From Mycolicibacterium hodleri (GTDB lineage: Bacteria; Actinomycetota; Actinomycetes; Mycobacteriales; Mycobacteriaceae), in assembly GCF_025822245.1 (NCBI RefSeq), contig NZ_JACKTL010000027.1:62001-126000 (forward strand): a stretch of DNA of 64,000 nt, in the 5' to 3' direction. The position numbers and the translations under genes are program-made. The notes beneath the pieces were generated by a model. It was given only the letters and a program-made list of their open reading frames with translations, ran no database searches and had not been told where the DNA came from. Below are positions 41,917-48,968 of the stretch, in pieces. How positions within the stretch are numbered: the first letter of the stretch is position 1; each line of letters starts with the position of its first letter.

Positions 41917-42849
41917 ATGGACTTCCGCGTATTCGTCGAACCGCAGCAAGGCGCCACCTACGCCGACCAGTTGGCCGTGGCCAAGACCGCGGAGGCGGCC
42001 GGCTACTCGGCCTTCTTCCGGTCCGACCACTACCTGGCGATGTCGGGCGACGGCATGCCGGGTCCGACGGATTCCTGGGTGACCCTGGGCGGCATTGCCC
42101 GCGAGACGTCGACGATTCGGCTCGGCACGATGGTCACCTCGGCGACGTTCCGTCACCCCGGCGTGCTGGCCATCTCCGTCGCCCAGGTCGACGAAATGAG
42201 CGGCGGCCGGGTGGATCTCGGCCTCGGCGCGGGCTGGTTCGAGGCCGAACACGAGGCGTACGCCATCCCCTTCCCGTCACTCGGAGAGCGGTTCGAACGC
42301 CTCGGTGAGCAGCTCGACATCCTGACCGGATTCTGGAGCACGCCGGTCGGCGAGACCTACGACTACGCCGGGAAGCACTACACCGTCAAGGAGTCACCCG
42401 CGCTGCCCAAGCCCGTGCAGTCGCCGTACCCGCCGATCATCATCGGCGGCGGCGGGCCCAAGCGCACCCCGGCTCTGACGGCGAAGTACGCCGCGGAGTT
42501 CAACATCCCGTTCGTCGACCTCGACACCCTCAAGGCGCAGTACGCCCGCGTCGCGGCGGCGGTCGCGGACGCGGGCCGCGCCGCCGACTCGCTGACGTAC
42601 TCGGCGGCCTTCGTGGTGTGCGCCGGGCGCGACGACGCCGAGGTGGCGGCCCGTGCGGCGGCGATCGGACGCGACGTCGACGAGCTGCGCGGCAGTTCAC
42701 CGCTGGTGGGCACGCCCGGTGAAATCGCCGACAAGTTGGATCCGTTCGCCGAGGCCGGCGTGCAGCGCGTCTACCTCCAGGTCCTGGACCAGTCCGACCT
42801 CGACCACGTCGAGTTCTTCGCCGCCGAGGTCATCCCGCAACTGGGCTGA
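41917..42849 (+). CDS. LLM-class F420-dependent oxidoreductase
   Basis: 310 residues, TIM-barrel luciferase-like monooxygenase family. It starts MDFRVFVEPQQGATYADQLA and contains AFFRSDHYLAMSGDG, IRLGTMVTSATFRHPGVLA, VDEMSGGRVDLGLGAGWFEAEHEAYAIPF and PPIIIGGGGPKRTPAL, the pattern of actinobacterial F420-dependent TIGR03560-type proteins. Transfers hydride between F420 and an unknown substrate. It begins 10 bases after the previous stop, so it may be the end of the same transcript. Confidence 0.92.
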   Translation: MDFRVFVEPQQGATYADQLAVAKTAEAAGYSAFFRSDHYLAMSGDGMPGPTDSWVTLGGIARETSTIRLGTMVTSATFRHPGVLAISVAQVDEMSGGRVDLGLGAGWFEAEHEAYAIPFPSLGERFERLGEQLDILTGFWSTPVGETYDYAGKHYTVKESPALPKPVQSPYPPIIIGGGGPKRTPALTAKYAAEFNIPFVDLDTLKAQYARVAAAVADAGRAADSLTYSAAFVVCAGRDDAEVAARAAAIGRDVDELRGSSPLVGTPGEIADKLDPFAEAGVQRVYLQVLDQSDLDHVEFFAAEVIPQLG

Positions 42850-42888
42850 CCCCGGCCGGCACGAGTGCCCGCGGCTACCATCAAGCCC

Positions 42889-43320
42889 GTGAGGGACGCC
42901 GACCACGACGAGGACGAGCTCGCGTGGCACGAGCGCACGTCGACCGTCGTCGGGGCCAGCATCGGCGCAATTGCAGTGATCGGCGTGCTCTACCTGCTCA
43001 TCTCGTACATGGTGGGCGGTTCCGACGAGCCCGGAAACAGTCCGCAGTACTACCCGGATCCCAGCTTCTCCGAGCGCACGTCCGCTGCCACGACTTCGAC
43101 CACCAGCACCGAGACGATCACCAGCACCAGCCCCCCGTTGACTACCGACATCAACCCCGGCGACACGACGACCAGCAGCACCGACACGACCTCGTCCACA
43201 CCGACCACCACGTCGTTCGACCCGTCCAACCTCCCGAGGACCAGGACGTCGTCGACCTACGGTGACGGACGTCAGCGGCCGCGACTCAACGAGACGCGCA
43301 CGCTGTACCCCCGCCCCTGA
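42889..43320 (+). CDS. single-pass membrane protein with Thr/Ser-rich tail
   Basis: 143 residues. A short acidic cytoplasmic N-terminus (DADHDEDELAWHERTSTVVG) is followed by one transmembrane helix (about 22-44), then roughly 95 residues dominated by Thr, Ser and Pro, likely outside the membrane and possibly a target for O-mannosylation. No domain recognised. GTG start follows the LLM gene by 39 bases. It converges on iniC. The same design, soluble head plus helix plus Thr-rich tail, recurs in the Hsp70-like protein of this window. Confidence 0.75.
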   Translation: MRDADHDEDELAWHERTSTVVGASIGAIAVIGVLYLLISYMVGGSDEPGNSPQYYPDPSFSERTSAATTSTTSTETITSTSPPLTTDINPGDTTTSSTDTTSSTPTTTSFDPSNLPRTRTSSTYGDGRQRPRLNETRTLYPRP

Positions 43321-43334
43321 GCGGGTCGAGTCAT

Positions 43335-43349
43335 CCCGCAACAAGCGGG
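43335..43349. terminator. small GC hairpin between convergent genes
   Basis: CCCGC, five bases, GCGGG, located in the 32-base gap between the Thr-rich membrane protein and iniC stop codons. The position is right for a shared terminator, but the stem is only 5 bp. Confidence 0.25.
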
Positions 43350-43352
43350 CAG

Positions 43353-44846
43353 TCAGCGGCCCTGCGCGGCGAAGTCGGCGACCATCGCCTCGGCACTGCG
43401 GACCGCCGCGCGGCACGCCCTGGTGGTGAACGGGTCGTTGAGCGGGTGGTCGGCGCGCCGCCGCCAGCGCTGGGCCGCGGAGAAGGCCGCCCGCGGCCCG
43501 TCGTAGGGCGCGTCGGGTTGCAGCCCGAGGCGGCTGGCGGCGTCGGTACCCGAGCCACCGATGATTCGTCGCAACGACGCCATCTCGTCGTCGTTCAACG
43601 TCGTTGGCCTCGAACGCAATTGGCTCAGCAAGCGGAGCTCCTCGAACGCGTGGGTGTCGGCGATCAGCGGTTCGATGTCGGCGAGGATGAAGGGCGTGGC
43701 ATAGATCGGGTTGTCCTCGACCACCCGGCGCAGTGACACCAGCGCGGTGTGCGCCTTCAGCAGGTCCGACCGCTGGGCGAACTGCTGGTCGATCACGTCG
43801 CGCAGCGCGATCAACCCGCTGCGCTCGAGCAGCTCGTCGGCCAGGGCGACCGAATCGGAGATGCCCGCCCGCAGCACCGCGATCGAGATCCGGATGCCGA
43901 ACATGCCGAACCGCTCCAGCAGGGCCGCCCGGGTGGCGGCGTCCACGGGCAGCTCGCCGTCCTCCCGGACGAATCGGTCCACCGACAGCATCGCCTTGGC
44001 CAGCTCGCCGGCGTCCACCCCCGAGAGCTTCTCCAGCGCGACGAACTCGCTCTGCCGCAACGTCCGCGCGGTCAGCGCGAGCAACCCCGACACCGGCACC
44101 ACGGCCTGGCAGATGCCCGTCTTGTCCATCTCGGCGGTGTACCGGGTGGCCACGTCCTTGGCCGACAGCATCGCGTCGATCCGACCGGCGCCGATCTCGT
44201 CGGCCCGCGACGCGACGCCGATGACGCCGAGCGCACCCGCGGAGCCGCCGACGAGGGTGCCGATCTGCTTCAGCAGCCCGATGTCGGTGGCGTTGAGCGT
44301 GCGCAGCAGGAAGACCACCGCGTCCACGCGCGGCACGCCGTCCTCGGGCACCAGCAGGCGCAGGGTGCGCTCGGAGACGTCCCGCGACAACGACGACGTG
44401 CCGGGGGTGTCGATGATGGTGGTGTCGACGAGTTCGGCGGCCGGCCACTCGACGTCGAGGTCCAGGACGTCGTCGGGGTCGAGGCTGGCGAAGTCGAACG
44501 TCAAGCCCCGGTCCCCGGGGTCGCGGGCAATGGGGACGTTGGACCGTCGGCCGCCCCGATGGTTGGCCGTCACCTTGGGGGTGGCCCCGTTGCGGAACCA
44601 CGTCACGATGCGGGTGGCCTCGGTGGCGTCGGTGGGGGCGATGTCCTCGCCCACCAGCGCGTTGACCAGCGTGGACTTGCCCGCCTTCAACGTTCCCGCG
44701 AGGGCGATGCGGATGGGCTGGTTGAGACGCCTGCCGATCCAGTCCAGTTCGTGGTGCACGTCGGCCCGCTCCCGGTAGGCCGGGTCGCTCCGGTAGGCCT
44801 GGATGGTGCCGCCAAGGATCGCGCGCACTCGATCGCTGGTGCTCAT
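43353..44846 (-). CDS. iniC: IniC, dynamin-like GTPase
   Basis: A 497-residue member of the mycobacterial dynamin-like Ini proteins induced by cell-wall inhibitors such as isoniazid and ethambutol. GTPase motifs are P-loop AGTLKAGKSTLVNAL (near residue 52), switch ATEATRIVTWF, G3 IIDTPGTSSLSRD and G4-like GVASRADEIG. The rest is predicted helical with no strong transmembrane span. Encoded 35 bases after iniA, it is expected to act with IniA on the inner face of the plasma membrane. Last gene of iniBAC; converges with the Thr-rich gene. Confidence 0.93.
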   Translation of the reverse strand: MSTSDRVRAILGGTIQAYRSDPAYRERADVHHELDWIGRRLNQPIRIALAGTLKAGKSTLVNALVGEDIAPTDATEATRIVTWFRNGATPKVTANHRGGRRSNVPIARDPGDRGLTFDFASLDPDDVLDLDVEWPAAELVDTTIIDTPGTSSLSRDVSERTLRLLVPEDGVPRVDAVVFLLRTLNATDIGLLKQIGTLVGGSAGALGVIGVASRADEIGAGRIDAMLSAKDVATRYTAEMDKTGICQAVVPVSGLLALTARTLRQSEFVALEKLSGVDAGELAKAMLSVDRFVREDGELPVDAATRAALLERFGMFGIRISIAVLRAGISDSVALADELLERSGLIALRDVIDQQFAQRSDLLKAHTALVSLRRVVEDNPIYATPFILADIEPLIADTHAFEELRLLSQLRSRPTTLNDDEMASLRRIIGGSGTDAASRLGLQPDAPYDGPRAAFSAAQRWRRRADHPLNDPFTTRACRAAVRSAEAMVADFAAQGR

Positions 44847-44881
44847 GTCGGTTGCCCAGCTTAGTGACCGTTGCCGGGAAC

Positions 44882-46723
44882 TTACGTAGCGACCGCTTCC
44901 GGTCGTGGCGAGAGGTTGACGGCGTGTTCGGTGACCTGGCGCAGGATGTCGAGCCGGCGCTCCAATTCGCGGACCCGGGTGTCGCGTTCGTCCATCTCCA
45001 TCTTCGCCGCGCTGAGCGAGGCCTGGAGCGATTCGTTCAGTGAGCGGGTGGTCTGGTTGGCGATCTCGCGGTAGTGGTCGCGGAGCTGGCGCTGCACGCC
45101 CTTGAGCCGGTCGCGGGATTCCTTGCTGACGACGAAGGAGACGTCGTCGACGAACTTTCGGACGTTGGTCTTGGCCTCGTTGCGCACCCGGAGCATGCGG
45201 TTCTCCATGTCCTCCTTGTACGCCTTGCGGCCCAGCAGCAACCCCGCCCCCAGCGACAGCGGGTTGAACATGCCGAGGCCGGCGAACGAGGTGAGCATGC
45301 CGAACATCAGCACGCCGCCGTAGGACCCCCGCATGCCGGTGACCACCTTGTGGCCCTTGCCAATTGGCTTGGCCTCCAGCCGACTGAGCGACTTCATGTC
45401 ACCGAAGCCGGCGCCCATGTCGCGGGCGTTGATCTGGGGCATCTTGACCGCGTCGAGCCCGGCTTCGGAGAACGTGCGGCCCACCTCCTGGGCGAGCGCT
45501 TCGGCCCGCTGGTAGGCCCACACGAAGTTGTCGCCGACGGCGGTGGCGATGGCGTTCTCCAGCTCGGCACCGATCTCGGCCCAGTGCTGCGTCGGGTCGC
45601 ATCCGTCGATCTCGCGCTCGGTGTGCTGGGTGATGGCGCGGAACCGGGCGCGCAGGTCGTGGTCGACGTCCGCGGTCAGGTCGGTGATGCCGTCGTTGAG
45701 CACCTGCTGCCACAACGCGGTGTGTTGCAGCGCGTCCTGCGCCTCCTGCTTGCGGCGTTCGAGGTCGGCGTTGAGCGCGTCGCGGGCCTCGGGGTCGTTG
45801 ATCGACGACAACTCCGTCTCGACCGTCATCGTCAGATGTTCGGCCGCGGACCTCACCTCGGCGAGCACCTGATCGCGGATCCGGTCGTTCTCGCGGCTGA
45901 GCACCCTGTCGCTGAGGAACTTCACGATCGCCGGGAAGTTGGACTCCTCGTTGAGCTCCTTGTCGTTCATCGCAATGGCGTGAGATCGCAGCACCGAAGA
46001 GACTGGAGTCACCGGGACGTCGACGCCGGCCCGTCGAAGGTGCGCGACGTTGGCCGCGACGATTTCCCGCCAGTGCGGGTAGAGGTCGGTCTTGGTGGCG
46101 AGAATCGTTGCCACGGGGCAGATTTCGACGGCCTGGCGGATGAAGGTCATCTCGGGTTCGGTGAATTCCTGGCTGGTGTCGCTCACCATCAGCACGGCGT
46201 CGGCGTCGGGCAGCAGACCCAGCGTCGCCGACAGGTGCGGCTGGCCGTGACCCCCGACTCCCGGGGTGTCCACGAACGCCAGGCCGTTCTTCAACAGGGG
46301 GCTGGGCGCGGTGACCTCGACGCGCAACACCTCGCGGCCGCCGGCCTGCGGCGCGCGGCGCAGGTCGTTGCGGACGTCGGCCATCGGGATCTCGACCGCC
46401 TCCGGCTCGGCGCCGTCGCCGCGCGCCACGATCAGCCGCGCCGTGGCCTGCTCGCCGTAGGAGACGACGGTCGCCATCGTGGTGGTCTCGTCGTCACCGA
46501 CGCGGGCGACGGGGACGTTGAGCAGCGAGTTGAGCAGTTGACTCTTGCCCTGCTTGAGCTGGCCCGCGATGACCACGCGCACCTGGGGGTCGCTGATCCG
46601 CTCCTTGGCCGTGGCGAGTCGCTCGACCAGGTCACCGCGGTCGTAGGCCTCGGCGATCCTGGTGCTGTGGTCGATCAACTCGACGATCACCTTGACCTTG
46701 CGAGGGTCGTTCGGTTGGGTCAT
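44882..46723 (-). CDS. iniA: IniA, dynamin-like GTPase
   Basis: 613 residues. Dynamin-family GTPase that remodels membranes: P-loop IAGQLKQGKSQLLNSLL (near 52), switch DDETTTMATVVSY, G3 AFVDTPGVGGHG, G4 ILATKTDLY. A long helical stalk contains a hydrophobic insertion (GVLMFGMLTSFAGLGMFNPL..., about residues 470-500) that fits membrane association, then a C-terminal coiled coil. Same family and order as M. tuberculosis iniA. A strong hairpin separates it from iniB. Confidence 0.94.
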   Translation of the reverse strand: MTQPNDPRKVKVIVELIDHSTRIAEAYDRGDLVERLATAKERISDPQVRVVIAGQLKQGKSQLLNSLLNVPVARVGDDETTTMATVVSYGEQATARLIVARGDGAEPEAVEIPMADVRNDLRRAPQAGGREVLRVEVTAPSPLLKNGLAFVDTPGVGGHGQPHLSATLGLLPDADAVLMVSDTSQEFTEPEMTFIRQAVEICPVATILATKTDLYPHWREIVAANVAHLRRAGVDVPVTPVSSVLRSHAIAMNDKELNEESNFPAIVKFLSDRVLSRENDRIRDQVLAEVRSAAEHLTMTVETELSSINDPEARDALNADLERRKQEAQDALQHTALWQQVLNDGITDLTADVDHDLRARFRAITQHTEREIDGCDPTQHWAEIGAELENAIATAVGDNFVWAYQRAEALAQEVGRTFSEAGLDAVKMPQINARDMGAGFGDMKSLSRLEAKPIGKGHKVVTGMRGSYGGVLMFGMLTSFAGLGMFNPLSLGAGLLLGRKAYKEDMENRMLRVRNEAKTNVRKFVDDVSFVVSKESRDRLKGVQRQLRDHYREIANQTTRSLNESLQASLSAAKMEMDERDTRVRELERRLDILRQVTEHAVNLSPRPEAVAT

Positions 46724-46760
46724 GTCATCCTCTTCCGCCGCGGTCCACGGTAGGCGTGGA

Positions 46761-46794
46761 ACTGGCGGGGACCCCCAAGGGAGTCCCCGCCAGT
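46761..46794. terminator. 12-bp perfect hairpin between iniB and iniA
   Basis: ACTGGCGGGGAC and GTCCCCGCCAGT, separated by 10 bases (CCCCAAGGGA) that could add an inner CCC/GGG pairing. It lies 13 bases after the iniB stop and 38 bases before the iniA start. It may act as an attenuator or as an mRNA processing/stability element, giving different levels of IniB and IniA/IniC. Confidence 0.6.
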
Positions 46795-46806
46795 CGTGGT
46801 GATCGG

Positions 46807-47865
46807 CTAGAAGCCGAGGTGCGAATCGTTGTGCGACGCCAGATCCGTGTCGTTGTGCGACGCGAGGTCGGTCGAGTTGCCCGAGGCCACGTTGCTGGTG
46901 AAGCTGTGGTCGTCCACGGTGTTGTCGACGTGGTTGTCGGTGTGGGTCTCGGTCTCGGTGGAGACGTGGGTGTTGACCGAGTTGTCGGTGTGGTTGCCAC
47001 TGCCCAGGTCGCCACCGGCGGTGGTCTGGTTGCCGCCCACGGTCGAGCTGGTGGAGTGCGAGGACGTGTCGTTGACGATGATCGACCCGCCGCTGCCGCC
47101 GCTGCCCGCATTGGCCTCGTTGCCACCGTTTCCGACGCCGATGCCGAGCAGACCGCCACCGCTCGAGCCGCCGCTGGCGCCCGCGCTGCCGCCGTGTCCG
47201 CCGGACATGTCGTTGTCCTTGATGACGGTGCCCTCGTTGCCGGTGATGATGTCGCCGCCGGAGTGCTGCGAGGTGTCGGTGACCTTGGTGTCGTTGCCCT
47301 CGCCGATGATGATCGGCGAGTGGCTGCCGCCGCCGATGTAGCCGGTGTTGGCGTTGTTGCCCTCGCCGACGACGTTGCCGTCACCGTTGACGCTGGTGGT
47401 GTCGATGTGGCCGGCCGAACCGGTGTTCACGACGCCGCCGTTGGTGGCGCTGTTGCTGGTCTTGTCTCCCAGGGTGATGTCGCCGAATCCGAGGTTGAAC
47501 GCGCCCTGCTGGGCGTTGGCGCCGGCGTGCTGGTCGGGGCTGAGCAGCGAGGTGTCGTTGTTGCTGGCGAGCTGGGTGTCGTTGTTGCTCGCGAGGTCGG
47601 TCTGTGGCGAGAACGCCGTCTGGGGGGAGAACGCCGCGGGGATGTTGTGGTAGCTCGCGACCGCGTTCTGCAGACCGTAGACCGGGTCGCCGCCGCCGAG
47701 CAGGACACCGGCGGGCGCGGCCGAGGCGGCGACTGCGGCGAACTGCGAGGCGCTGACGTTCTGCAGGCCGACGGACCGCAGGGCGCCCTCGGGGTCGGAG
47801 ACGTAGTTGGCGGCAACTGCCGGGCTGCGGAACAGGTCGAGGATGTAGTCGAGGAGGTTCGTCAT
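46807..47865 (-). CDS. iniB: IniB, Gly/Asn-rich protein
   Basis: 352 residues. The N-terminal IniB domain (LLDYILDLFRSPAVAANYVS, about 1-60) is followed by a low-complexity region rich in Gly, Asn, Ser, Thr and Asp (about 95-352), with short repeats such as ASNNDT and ASHNDT/ASHNDS. IniB is the first product of the cell-wall-stress operon in mycobacteria. Function is unclear; the sequence predicts a soluble, repetitive protein without signal peptide or transmembrane helix. Upstream are a -10-like element and an array of TTAGGGG motifs. Confidence 0.92.
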   Translation of the reverse strand: MTNLLDYILDLFRSPAVAANYVSDPEGALRSVGLQNVSASQFAAVAASAAPAGVLLGGGDPVYGLQNAVASYHNIPAAFSPQTAFSPQTDLASNNDTQLASNNDTSLLSPDQHAGANAQQGAFNLGFGDITLGDKTSNSATNGGVVNTGSAGHIDTTSVNGDGNVVGEGNNANTGYIGGGSHSPIIIGEGNDTKVTDTSQHSGGDIITGNEGTVIKDNDMSGGHGGSAGASGGSSGGGLLGIGVGNGGNEANAGSGGSGGSIIVNDTSSHSTSSTVGGNQTTAGGDLGSGNHTDNSVNTHVSTETETHTDNHVDNTVDDHSFTSNVASGNSTDLASHNDTDLASHNDSHLGF

Positions 47866-47928
47866 GGGAGTGCCTTCCGGTGGTGGGTGTCCAGGTCGTG
47901 TCGCCGTGCCTCCGGCGATCTGTTCACT

Positions 47929-48028
47929 ACGTTATGGGCCTTCCGGAACCCCGGAAACGGGGACGCAACCCCTTGCTCCCCCGGGCCGTTGAGGGGCGCC
48001 CTAGGGGCGACCGTTAGGGGATTAGGGG
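47929..48028 (-). promoter_or_regulatory. iniB promoter region with CCCCTAA array
   Basis: On the iniB sense strand a -10-like TAACGT (47934-47929) lies about 65 bases before the start codon. Upstream of it, between 48001 and 48028, are CCCCTAG, CCCCTAAC and CCCCTAAT (TTAGGGG on the plus strand at 48014-48020 and 48022-48028). A related TTGAGGGG lies at 47989-47996. The same motif recurs upstream of the IniB-like gene at a similar distance. Candidate activator site, with IniR as the obvious protein; binding is inferred, not shown. Confidence 0.55.
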
Positions 48029-48136
48029 ATGGCCATGGGGGTTCCGATTCCACGTCGTTGACCTGCGCCGAAACGACGACAGCGCGGCCATTGCTGGCCG
48101 CGCAGTCGCGGTGGTGTCTGGCCGTGCGGCCGAGGG

Positions 48137-48700
48137 TCAGGTGAAGATGTCGAATCCCGGGTCGTGCGGGTGGTCCAGGTGGTCGTCGAGCGAACCCGGC
48201 AGGTCGTGCTGGCCGTCGTGCTGGTCGAGGTCGGCGGTGTCGACCGAATCGTTCACGGCCGCCAGGTGCAGGTCGTCGAGCCCGGTGGCGTCGACCGTGG
48301 GCACGCTCAGATCGTCGAAGCCGTGGTCGACGACGGTCGGCGTGGAATCCTCCGGCAGCTCGATGACGTTCGCCACCGCGGGCACGTGATCTGCGACGAC
48401 GTCGGTTCCCTGGATCGGCAGGTGGTCGTCGAAGGCGTCGAAGGCCGCGGTGGCCGCGCCACTGGCCCACACGTTGTGGGCCGAGTCGAGGAGCGTGTCG
48501 GCGCCGGCGGGGACACCGTTCGACGGCACGGGCGTCGACATCGACTCCGCGACGACGGGGATCAGGTTGGCGACGTCGGCGTGGGTGACGTCGGTCAGGT
48601 GGGCGTCGGCGATGGTCTGGGCGGGGTTGGCCGCGTACTGGGCTGCCGCGTCCGGATCGCGTACCAACGACATCACGAAGTCGAGAAGTGAATTCGCCAC
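48137..48700 (-). CDS. IniB-domain protein (Rv0340-like)
   Basis: 187 residues. The N-terminal about 60 residues match the IniB domain (NSLLDFVMSLVRDPDAAAQY, then ADAHLTDVTHADVANLIPVV), and the C-terminal half is Asp/His/Leu-rich (DLDQHDGQHDLPGSLDDHLD). In M. tuberculosis Rv0340 occupies the same place between iniB and the regulator gene. GTG start preceded by GAGGAGG nine to three bases upstream. Transcribed toward iniB, with its own TTAGGGG-type array upstream, so it is probably a separate transcription unit under the same control. Confidence 0.85.
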   Translation of the reverse strand: MANSLLDFVMSLVRDPDAAAQYAANPAQTIADAHLTDVTHADVANLIPVVAESMSTPVPSNGVPAGADTLLDSAHNVWASGAATAAFDAFDDHLPIQGTDVVADHVPAVANVIELPEDSTPTVVDHGFDDLSVPTVDATGLDDLHLAAVNDSVDTADLDQHDGQHDLPGSLDDHLDHPHDPGFDIFT

Positions 48701-48775
48701 GACGTACCTCCTCTTCCCTGCTCGGGTGTCGATGCGAAGCCGACACGAAGGTGCGGCGGCCACGGTTCAGCTCGA

Positions 48776-48875
48776 ATGTTATCGACGCAGGCGGCCGCGG
48801 TAATCGGTGCTGACGCCACCCGCACGGGGTGGGCATTAGGGGCCGACGCATTAGGGGTTCGCAATCGTTAGGGGG
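48776..48875. promoter_or_regulatory. divergent promoter region with three TTAGGGG motifs
   Basis: Plus-strand TTAGGGG occurs at 48836-48842, 48851-48857 and 48868-48874, the first two preceded by CA. For the minus-strand IniB-like gene the -10-like TAACAT is at 48781-48776, and the motifs begin 55 bases upstream of it, close to the iniB arrangement. The motifs also lie 94-133 bases before the Hsp70-like gene on the plus strand, so one array may serve both directions. Confidence 0.55.
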
Positions 48876-48968
48876 ATGTAACCCACGACCGGGTGCGACG
48901 CCGCTATGGTGAGTGCTGATTTTCTCCGATCCCCCAGGGATGCGCGTCTTCACGAGGAATAGCGGGAC

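Noticed and set aside
48001..48874. TTAGGGG arrays as telomere-like or CRISPR-like repeats
   Set aside because: Only two to three 7-base copies per site with short uneven spacing; promoter position and duplication before two ini-type genes fit regulatory sites better.
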